A DNA stretch of 41,314 bases from Basidiobolus meristosporus CBS 931.73 (lineage: Eukaryota > Basidiobolomycota > Basidiobolomycetes > Basidiobolales > Basidiobolaceae), in assembly GCA_002104905.1 (NCBI GenBank), contig MCFE01000735.1:1-41314 (forward strand), read 5' to 3'. The notes below the pieces were generated by a model. The model worked only from the letters and a program-made list of their open reading frames with translations. It did not search any database and was not told where the DNA came from. This document shows, piece after piece, positions 34,986 to 41,314 of the stretch; the first letter of the stretch is position 1, and the number at the start of each line of letters is the position of its first letter. Both the position numbers and the translations under genes were made by a program.

Positions 34986-35358
34986 TTAGGGGGAGGAAAG
35001 TCACCAAGTAGTGAAATCCTTATTTACTTATGACAAGTATCTAAAGAAGCCAAGTTAATCTGAAGTTATTCCTAGAAAGCTAGGTCTGAGAGATATCTTC
35101 CTGGTAAGCCAGGTCTGAGAGTTGAGAAGCTGAGTGGTACTATATTTCCTAGTTAGCTAGGTCTGAGAGAGGTTTCCTGGAAAGCCTGGCTTGAGAAGTG
35201 AGAATCTGAATATATCTGAGCTAACTTATACTGGTTTGCGGTAGCTGAATTGTGACCGGAATGGCCAGTAGACTGGGGGAACTGAGATGAATTTCTGGGC
35301 AATCACTGGCAATATTTACTGGGCAAATCTGGCCAATTAGCATTTCAAGGATTTCAGC
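34986..35358 (-). mobile_element. LINE 3' fragment L4, 5' truncated
   Basis: The plus strand begins TTAGGGGGAGGAAAGTCACCAA, then TTATTT and AAAGAAGCC, like the 3' UTRs of L1-L3. The rest is an untranslatable region with hairpin repeats and no LINE ORF. It ends at the TTAGGGGGG of L3. Confidence 0.65.
35071..35189. repeat. four hairpin repeats, CCTRG-NNAG-CYAGG
   Basis: Copies at 35071-35084 (CCTAGAAAGCTAGG), 35100-35113 (CCTGGTAAGCCAGG), 35148-35161 (CCTAGTTAGCTAGG) and 35176-35189 (CCTGGAAAGCCTGG), mostly followed by TCTGAGAG. Spacing 29/48/28 makes a 77-base double repeat. The A-T and G-C pair at the same stem position alternate between copies. Confidence 0.75.
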
Positions 35359-36135
35359 TTAGGGGGGAGGGAAAGTCACCAAGTTGGTGAAATCTTTATT
35401 TGAGTTAAGAACTGATCTAAGTACAAATAAAGAAGCCAATCAAGAGGTCTAGAACCTCTCTAATAAGTAGTCTAATTTATGTTTTGTTTCATCTCTGATG
35501 TTTGTTTCAATAAAGTAAAGATCATCAGGGGTAAATATAAAATTCAAGGGTTTTGGGGGAAGTACAAATTGTAGATGTTTCTGATCAATATAATCCAAGT
35601 CTGGAACACAGCCTGGGATTAGGTGTAGTAGGAAAGGTGTGTGAACTTGTAAGTAGCTCTGCCACATAGATCTTAGATGGTCCTGAGCCAGTAGTCTTGG
35701 CTTCTCAGCTTTTTGAAGTTTTGAAGTAAGCTCTGTTACTACAGCAGAGCCAACCAGGGTGTGCCAGCAAGAAGATTTCAGGGAGGAGTTAGATTTAAGC
35801 CATTGTTTGATGGAGGGGTTGTGTGATTTCTGAAGTTTGACTAGGAAGGAAGCACAGAGATAGACCATTTGGATTTGGCATGGGTAGAACCAAAAGGCTC
35901 CATTAGTTGCATGGATATAGGGAGATACTGGAAGATAAGGTACCAAGGATTTGATACACTGATGGAGAAATTTATCCAGGTGGTGAAGCTCACTGGAGGT
36001 TAGGGGTATAATGTGGAGACCAAATTCAAGTACTGGCAGTACATACTGCTTCAGAAGTATAGGGATCTTTGGAATTGGAGTGTCTGGAGTGACTACTACC
36101 AGAAGCTTTTTGAGAGCCTGTTGGGCAAGATGGGC
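35359..36135 (-). mobile_element. LINE fragment L3 (divergent family member), 5' truncated
   Basis: It begins TTAGGGGGGAGGGAAAGTCACC on the plus strand. An open frame ends at 35449 and covers the C-terminal end of ORF2: LAQQALKKLL, LKQYVLPVLEFGLHIIPLTSS, CIKSLVPYLPVSPY, SCWHTLVG, MWQSYLQVHTPF. These align with the same blocks in L1 but with many changes, so L3 is a separate subfamily. The frame remains open into L2's 3' end (to 36219). The 5' break near 36135 abuts the TAGGGGG of L2. Confidence 0.8.
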
Positions 36136-36504
36136 TAGGGGGAGACAGTCACCAACAGGTGAAATCTTTATTTCAGTAGAAATAAAGAAGCCAGCGCTAC
36201 TGTTGTAGCTTTGATACAAGAGTGTGTAGCTGAGGGGAATTTGTAGGTAAGTTCATAAAAGTGATGATAGCTCTTCAGTGCTCAAGACACTGTTCAGTGG
36301 GAAGGGGGGTAGCAAGAGAGGTAAGAATGACTTGTGAACAACATTAATGAGGGGAATGTGATAAGGATTGATATTCATCATAAACGGAATGTGCTGCTGC
36401 AGATATTGCTGCCAAAGTGCTGTCAAGTACTTCAGGTAGGCCAGCTTGGGTATTTCTGACTGCAGAATATAGTAAACAAACTTCTTGACTTCAGGATCTC
36501 CAAG
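36136..36504 (-). mobile_element. LINE fragment L2, 5' truncated, nearly identical to L1
   Basis: Plus strand begins CTAGGGGGAGACAGTCACC. It matches the last ~370 bases of L1 with few differences and stops at CTTCAGGATCTCCAAG, exactly where L1 continues further. The next bases are TTAGGGG of L1. Confidence 0.9.
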
Positions 36505-36568
36505 TTAGGGGGGGAGACAGTCACCAACAGGTGAAATCTTTATTTCAGTTGAAACAAAGAAGCCAGCG

Positions 36569-39337
36569 CTACTGTTGTAGCTTTGATACAAGAGTGTGTA
36601 GCTGAGGGGAGTTTGTAGGTACGTTAATAAGAAGTGATGATAGTTCTTCAGTGCTCAAGACACTGTTCAGTGGGAAGGGGGGTAGCAAGAGAGGTAAGAA
36701 TGACTTGTGAACAACATTAATGAGGGGAATGTGATAAGGATTGATATTCATCATAAAGGGAGTGTGCTGCTGCAGATATTGCTGCCAAAGGTCTGTCAAG
36801 TACTTCAGGTAGGCCAGCTTGGGTTTTTCTGACTGCAGAATAAATTCTGCAAACTTCTTGACTTCAGGATCTCCAAGTATAGTTCTCCAGCAGGAGCCAG
36901 GTGTTGTGTGGTGTGTTCTCTTCCAGGCCTTAATCAGTGGGTTGTTGCAGTGGTGAAGTCTGAGATATAATCTGGTTCTAAGGTAGAGAAGTCTGATCTT
37001 ATAGGGCATAAACCCAAAAGCACCAAGAATAGCATGTCTGTAGGGGCATTCAGGCAAATGAGGCACCAAGGAGGTAATGCACCATACTGCAAACTTGTCA
37101 AGCTTAGTGCAGTCTCTAGAAGTAAGAGAGAGAAGTGGTAAGCCAAATTCCAGTACAGGGAAGACAAACTGCTTGAGTAGAAGAAGGCAGCTGGGAGCTG
37201 AAGTTGTAGGAGGAGTAACAGCCAGTAGCTTGTGGAGTGCCTGTCTTGCCAGGATAATTCTCTTCTTCAGGTGTGCTCCAGAGTCTAGTCCAGTAGGAAG
37301 GAAAGGAAAGCCAAGATATGTAGCAGAAACCTGAGCAGGTAGAGTGGAGTTCTCTAAGGTGATGGGAGAGCCCAAAGGTACTGTCTTTGCAATGGAAAGC
37401 TGGAGATTATTCTTCTGCAGATACTGGTGGATGGTCTGGGAGTCTTGTTGCACATTGGAGGAGGATATTCTGATGTCATCAGCAAAGAGAGTAACCAGGC
37501 AGTCAGCTGAGAGTCTTGGGAAATCATTCAGGAAGATGGCAAACAGTATAGGACCAAGCACAGAGCCTTGAACCACTCCATTAGGAACTGAGAACACAGC
37601 TGATTGCTCACTTGGGTGCAGAATTCTTGCTTGTGGATCCAGAAACAGGGACCTGACAAGGAGGGTGAGAGAGGTACTGGAGAAGCATTGCAACTTGGAC
37701 CAAAGCAGATTTCTGTCAACTGAATCAAAGGCCTTAGTAATATCAAACAGAACTGAGGGATACTTGCACTGGAGAGAGTGATCTTGGCTAAGTATGACTG
37801 CATATTCCAAGGAGAGGCCAGGAACAAAGCCAAACTGTGCAGGATGAAACTTGAGGGAGTCAGAGTAGAGCTCCTGAGCAAGCAGAAGCTCAAACACCTT
37901 TCTGCAGGTGGGCAGCAGAGATATTGGCCTGTAGGAGCTAGGATCCAGGTGCTTTCCTTTACCCTTGTACAGTGGCAGAACATTTGCAAAGGACCATTCC
38001 TCAGGAGTAGAAAGCTGGGCTGAGCATTGCTGAAACAGTGGAAGCAGAAGTGCAGACATGGCCTTGGTACTAGTCTTCAGAAGCTCATAGGAGATTGTGT
38101 CCACACCTGGAGCAGTAGAGTTGGGAAGCCTCTTGAGCACATTATGGATTCTCCTTTGATCAAGTGCAAGTGGGATGGGCAGAGTCTTGAAGTCAGGATG
38201 AAAGCCAGGAGTTGAGTACTGCTTTGTAGAGAAGAAGATGTTAGCCAGCTGTTCTGTTGAAGGTAACTTCCTGGAAGAGGGCCTCATTGCCCTGTAGAGT
38301 CTTGATACTGTTCTTGTTATAGAGTTGGAAGATTGCAGAGGCAAGGAACTCATAATATGATCCCAGAGCTGAGTATGCAGAGTGTGGTGAATTGCCTTGG
38401 AGTGGTGTATTGCTATCAGGAGGAGTTTCTCTGTTTTTGGGTTAGGGAAACTCAGGTAGCTTTGTTGCAGGGCTGAAACAATGGATTCCCATTTTCTTGA
38501 GGTAACAGCAGTAGTCTTGCATGGCAGTGAGAGGGAGGCAGACACCAGAATCAGATGCTTCACAAAGAGCCAGGCATAGTTGAGATCATCTGGCAGAGAA
38601 AGTAGCAAACTGGCAAGCTTCAAGTAGTTCCCAAAGTCTTTCTTCTGATTCTTGGTAGCTTTGTGGGTGAGCACAGTAAGTTTTGGCAGCTTCTTCTTCA
38701 CAACTGGTTGCATAGAAAGGGACCAGGCTGGGTGGTCAGAGGCTCTCAAGGATCCTAGCTCAGCTCCAGAGAATTGCTTAACTTCATCCACAAAGTAGAG
38801 GGCAGCAGCAGAAGGGCAGATCCAGTCAACACATCTTTTCTCAGATTGAGCACCTAGTGCTAGCAGATGGCTTTCTCTCAGGAAGTTCAGTAGGAATGTA
38901 GACCTTGGCTTCATTCTTGCAGTCAGAGTAGTCTTGTTCTCAGGATGGGGAATGTTGAGATCTCCAAGCAAGATAATAGGTGTTGATATAGATTGCTGGT
39001 ATTGCTGAACTTTCTGGCATATAACTTGCACTTCCTGAAGGGCAAGACTTGGAGGCAGATAGCAGAGCACCAGACTGATAGTTGGCAACTGGAGAGCAGC
39101 ACAGTAAGGGGAGTAAAGAGGAACACAGAGCTGAGGAGTATTAATGGTAGAAGAGATGAAGCAGATAGAGGAGGTATTCTTTGTTCTAGGAGTAGAAAAG
39201 CAATATAGATTAGTCAAAAGTATAGAGGGTAGCTGAACATCAATCAAACACAGGAGGGAAAATCTTGAAAGAAGTCTCTCTAGAGTTGGTCTTGATGGCT
39301 GTATGCTGTTGCAGTTAAGCAACAGAACTTCAGGTAG
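36569..39337 (-). CDS. LINE ORF2: endonuclease and reverse transcriptase
   Basis: About 922 residues follow the ORF1 stop in the same frame. The N-terminus is an APE-type endonuclease: LLLNCNSIQPSRPTLERLL, then CYLPPS, ILLGDLNIPH and ASDHPAW (GDxN and SDH present). Where the family has Gln-Glu after the first strands, this protein has VQLPS, so the catalytic Glu seems lost. The reverse transcriptase has PLYKGKG, SYRPISLLPT, LFDITKAFDSV, GVVQGSVLGPILF and LFADDIRIS (FADD at 37475-37486), all intact. No RNase H or C-terminal zinc knuckle was seen. There is no ATG before Met at about 38914, which is downstream of GDLN, so translation probably does not begin independently. It would prime new DNA synthesis from the element's RNA at target ends. 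Confidence 0.9.
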   Translation of the reverse strand, partial: LPEVLLLNCNSIQPSRPTLERLLSRFSLLCLIDVQLPSILLTNLYCFSTPRTKNTSSICFISSTINTPQLCVPLYSPYCAALQLPTISLVLCYLPPSLALQEVQVICQKVQQYQQSISTPIILLGDLNIPHPENKTTLTARMKPRSTFLLNFLRESHLLALGAQSEKRCVDWICPSAAALYFVDEVKQFSGAELGSLRASDHPAWSLSMQPVVKKKLPKLTVLTHKATKNQKKDFGNYLKLASLLLSLPDDLNYAWLFVKHLILVSASLSLPCKTTAVTSRKWESIVSALQQSYLSFPNPKTEKLLLIAIHHSKAIHHTLHTQLWDHIMSSLPLQSSNSITRTVSRLYRAMRPSSRKLPSTEQLANIFFSTKQYSTPGFHPDFKTLPIPLALDQRRIHNVLKRLPNSTAPGVDTISYELLKTSTKAMSALLLPLFQQCSAQLSTPEEWSFANVLPLYKGKGKHLDPSSYRPISLLPTCRKVFELLLAQELYSDSLKFHPAQFGFVPGLSLEYAVILSQDHSLQCKYPSVLFDITKAFDSVDRNLLWSKLQCFSSTSLTLLVRSLFLDPQARILHPSEQSAVFSVPNGVVQGSVLGPILFAIFLNDFPRLSADCLVTLFADDIRISSSNVQQDSQTIHQYLQKNNLQLSIAKTVPLGSPITLENSTLPAQVSATYLGFPFLPTGLDSGAHLKKRIILARQALHKLLAVTPPTTSAPSCLLLLKQFVFPVLEFGLPLLSLTSRDCTKLDKFAVWCITSLVPHLPECPYRHAILGAFGFMPYKIRLLYLRTRLYLRLHHCNNPLIKAWKRTHHTTPGSCWRTILGDPEVKKFAEFILQSEKPKLAYLKYLTDLWQQYLQQHTPFMMNINPYHIPLINVVHKSFLPLLLPPFPLNSVLSTEELSSLLINVPTNSPQLHTLVSKLQQ

Positions 39338-39340
39338 TCA
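39335..39340 (-). promoter_or_regulatory. candidate stop-codon readthrough site UGA CUA
   Basis: Minus strand TCT GCC TGA CTA CCT GAA. The TGA (39340-39338) ends ORF1; ORF2 continues in the same frame from CTA. UGA followed by CUA is an established leaky context. Confidence 0.55.
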
Positions 39341-40846
39341 GGCAGAGGTTGTAGCTTCTTCAGAGGCAGCATTGACAATGTGACCTGCAGAGTCCCAGAG
39401 CTCTTCAAATGGTGCATCACTTAAGTCAGCAAGGAGGGAAATGGCATGGTTCTTGAGGAAGTATGCCACATCATAGGAGGGGGCTTGTCTCTTGATGGCA
39501 GCAAAGAAAGACAGAATGGCAACATGGGCTGGAGGCTTGTTGAACAGTAGAGAGTCAGAGGATTCAGATTCTTCAGGCACTATCTTGAAGTCAGTTTTCA
39601 GCCAGTTAAGGTTCTTCTCCACAAAGGCAACAAATGGGTCAGCAATGTTTTGGTCTAGGATAACCTCCAGAATCTTCCCTTTTCTCCAGGCCAGGTTGAC
39701 AATTCTTGAGTGCTGAATATTGCATGCCTTGAGTGCTTTCCTGATGTTGGAAATGGGAGTCCAGGGAACTTGCTTCAAGTACACCACAGTCCAGGTAGAA
39801 GCTGGTGGTAGGTTTGCTGGGGGCTTGTAAGTCCTTCTGTGTGGCAATGGAGCTGCAGTAGTCAGATTGGAGTCCACATTCTCAGTAGAGGGTTTTCTTG
39901 ATGTGTCTTGCTGAATGGTACTGGAGCTGGATGTGTTGATAATTCTTGCTAGAACCTTGCCTGCATAAGTCTGAGGTATAGCTGAGGTGACTGTAGAGGT
40001 GGTGGCAGCTGGTGCAGGTGGAGAGGCAGAAACTGAAGCAGGAACTGAGGTCACCTGGGAGAAGGCAGTAGAAGCAGGTTTTCTGGGAGGAACAGAGTTC
40101 ACTATCCAGTTGTTCTGTAAAACACTGGAGTAGCTTTTCTGTGGAACAGGATCTTGCTCTTGAACAGGAACAGAAGCAGCAGGCTGGGGCTGAGCAGTAG
40201 TGGTAAGGCAGTGGCACTCCAAGGAAGCTTTTTGCAAGGCATCTCTGGCAGTTTTCAGGGCAGTATTGGCTTCATTCTTAAGCTTCTTGCATTGGGCATC
40301 CAGTCTCTTGTTTTCAATAGTCAGGGCAGTATTGGCAGCCTCTAAATCAGCAATTCTCTTCTCAATTGCAAGGAATCTCTGAAGAAATGCATCAGTAGAA
40401 GTGCTGGCATCTGGGAGCGCAGTGGCAGGAATAGAGTCCATTGACAGTGGGCTTCTTGGAGGCAAGGAAAGTGGACTGGCAGATTCAGGCACAAAAGGAG
40501 ATATCCTGGCAGGAGGAGAAGGAGTATCCAAGGCAGTAACAGAGGCAATTCTTGTTGGTGAAGCAGCAGCAGGGGAGGCAAGCCTGTTCAGAAACTGGGC
40601 AGGAGAGAGTGCTTGAGGAGAGGGAGTCTTCAGCTTGCCAAGCATGTCTTCCATCAGAGTGATACCAATATTCCTGGTGCATTTGCAGAGAAAAGTAAGC
40701 TTCCTGAGTCTGCCAGCTCTTCCATTCCTTCTGATAGTTCCTTTGTTTCCACAGTTGGGGCAAGAAATCTTCTTGATAGACTTGTCAAAGCAATCAAGAA
40801 CCTTCCTTTCAGGTGTAGTGGGCTCCTGTTGAGGTTTTGGTGGCAT
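39338..40846 (-). CDS. LINE ORF1: zinc-ribbon, coiled-coil protein
   Basis: 502 residues from the ATG of MPPKPQQEPTTPE; codons upstream have no ATG. Near residue 28 is a zinc-ribbon-like CPNCGNKG...FLCKC. A Ser/Pro/Ala-rich linker (LASPAAASPTRIAS...) follows. A coiled coil (FLAIEKRIADLEAANTALTI) comes next, and then a basic/low-complexity region with repeated Ser and Thr. The C-terminal 130 residues (WTVVYLKQVPWTPISNIRKA to HIVNAASEEATTSA) are globular and may bind nucleic acid. By analogy ORF1 packages the element's RNA; the zinc-ribbon at the N-terminus is unlike the usual CCHC-type ORF1. It has no in-family hit that I can name. Confidence 0.8.
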   Translation of the reverse strand: MPPKPQQEPTTPERKVLDCFDKSIKKISCPNCGNKGTIRRNGRAGRLRKLTFLCKCTRNIGITLMEDMLGKLKTPSPQALSPAQFLNRLASPAAASPTRIASVTALDTPSPPARISPFVPESASPLSLPPRSPLSMDSIPATALPDASTSTDAFLQRFLAIEKRIADLEAANTALTIENKRLDAQCKKLKNEANTALKTARDALQKASLECHCLTTTAQPQPAASVPVQEQDPVPQKSYSSVLQNNWIVNSVPPRKPASTAFSQVTSVPASVSASPPAPAATTSTVTSAIPQTYAGKVLARIINTSSSSTIQQDTSRKPSTENVDSNLTTAAPLPHRRTYKPPANLPPASTWTVVYLKQVPWTPISNIRKALKACNIQHSRIVNLAWRKGKILEVILDQNIADPFVAFVEKNLNWLKTDFKIVPEESESSDSLLFNKPPAHVAILSFFAAIKRQAPSYDVAYFLKNHAISLLADLSDAPFEELWDSAGHIVNAASEEATTSA

Positions 40847-40915
40847 ATCCAGAGTTTCAGCTTCAAATTTCAATTTTTGAGATTTTTGGGTGATTTTTGA
40901 TGGGCGGGATCAAAA

Positions 40916-40929
40916 TTAGGGTTAGGGTT
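40916..40929 (+). repeat. interstitial telomere repeat
   Basis: TTAGGGTTAGGGTT sits immediately at the 5' boundary of L1, 143 bases before the terminal tract. Confidence 0.9.
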
Positions 40930-41072
40930 GCGCGCTGTGACTGCTTTTTACGATCGCAAGGTCAGAACCTAGGAAAAAATAAAAATAGTTAGTAAAGGTG
41001 ATTTAATGGATGGATGGATGGATTCGGAGTCAGATTCAATCAAAAAATCAAATCGTTGACTAATTTAAGAGG
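40930..41072. other. unexplained spacer between two telomere tracts
   Basis: 143 bases begin GCGCGCTGTGACTG, include (TGGA)4 at 41007-41022 and end TTTAAGAGG. There is no match elsewhere in the window and no coding frame. It may be a subtelomere remnant or the 3' end of another telomere-inserted element. Confidence 0.5.
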
Positions 41073-41314
41073 TTAGGGTTAGGGTTAGGGTTAGGGTTAG
41101 GGTTAGGGTTAGGTTAGGGTTAGGGTTAGGGTTAGGGTTAGGGTTAGGGTTAGGGTTAGGGTTAGGGTTAGGGTTAGGGTTAGGGTTAGGGTTAGGGTTA
41201 GGGTTAGGGTTAGGGTTAGGGTTAGGGTTAGGGTTAGGGTTAGGGTTAGGGTTAGGGTTAGGGTTAGGGTTAGGGTTAGGGTTAGGGTTAGGGTTAGGGT
41301 TAGGGTTAGGTTAG
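41073..41314 (+). repeat. terminal telomere repeat (TTAGGG)n
   Basis: About 40 units of TTAGGG run to the end of the window, with two short TTAGG variants (near 41110 and at the very end). The G-rich strand points outward, so the right edge is a chromosome end. Confidence 0.98.

Larger units (their letters stand above)
36505..40915 (-). mobile_element. full-length telomeric non-LTR retrotransposon (L1)
   Basis: Minus strand: a 5' leader of about 70 bases (40915-40847), ORF1 (40846-39338), ORF2 (39337-36569) and a 3' UTR of 64 bases with AATAAAG, ending in CTCCCCCCCTAA rather than poly(A). The plus strand at the 3' end reads TTAGGGGGGGAGAC. At the 5' end the element meets TTAGGGTTAGGGTT (40916). 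Both ends therefore touch telomere-type sequence. Both ORFs are long and look young. Confidence 0.9.

Noticed and set aside
34988-36600. Regularly recurring AGTCACCAA(C)AGGTGAAAT blocks, considered as a CRISPR-like or tandem satellite array
   Set aside because: Spacing is irregular and each block is the 3' UTR of a LINE copy, so the recurrence is explained.
41007-41022. (TGGA)4 microsatellite
   Set aside because: Ordinary short tandem repeat; no further meaning visible.
1-41314. tRNA and rRNA genes
   Set aside because: Scanning for B-box-like GGTTCGA and cloverleaf ends gave only matches inside genes or introns; none supported.

Overview
The window is the end of a eukaryotic, almost certainly fungal, chromosome. 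It closes on the right with about 240 bases of (TTAGGG)n. The protein genes have short GT-AG introns (46-90 bases), TATA boxes 40-80 bases before the ATG and AATAAA signals close after the stop. The gene set (Ypp1/TTC7, a Vps10 sorting receptor, Sqt1/AAMP, a secreted subtilase, a small secreted Cys-rich protein) is fungal. The species cannot be read from the sequence. A TMX2-like protein and a three-unit Vps10 would be unusual for a yeast, so an early-diverging fungus is my guess.

Layout. 1-1093: decayed 3' end of a Ty1/copia element with its LTR. 1094-2122: no intact gene, but a relic resembling the uracil-DNA-glycosylase active site. 2123-21988: a compact, visibly GC-richer gene island with, in order, a TMX2-like ER thioredoxin protein (-), YPP1/TTC7 (+, divergent from it), a small Gly-rich ORF (-), a 54-residue probable mitochondrial membrane protein (+), VPS10 (+, 11 exons, three Vps10 units), SQT1/AAMP (+), a secreted 10-cysteine protein (-) and a PA-domain subtilase (+). 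I spliced the multi-exon genes by hand and every junction keeps frame.

21989-34985 is AT-rich repeat territory: a solo copia LTR, three degenerate copies of a roughly 1 kb tandem unit carrying a TATA...AATAAA cassette, nested antisense copia 3' ends, two nested sense copia elements of the same family (both lacking their 3' halves), and an antisense LTR-element 3' end with a 573-base LTR.

34986-41314 is the most striking part: a head-to-tail array of at least four non-LTR (LINE) retrotransposon 3' ends, all on the minus strand, with 3' ends toward the centromere and 5' ends toward the telomere. Each junction carries a TTAGGG-like sequence. The most distal copy is full length (ORF1 plus EN/RT ORF2), is bracketed by TTAGGG on both sides and lies about 150 bases from the terminal telomere repeats. 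Its ORF1 and ORF2 share one frame, separated by a single UGA followed by CUA, a known readthrough context, and ORF2 has no early ATG. The endonuclease also lacks the expected Gln-Glu catalytic motif. Together these suggest an element that uses telomeric 3' ends as primers and makes its polymerase by stop-codon readthrough. The arrangement is seen directly; the mechanism is inference.
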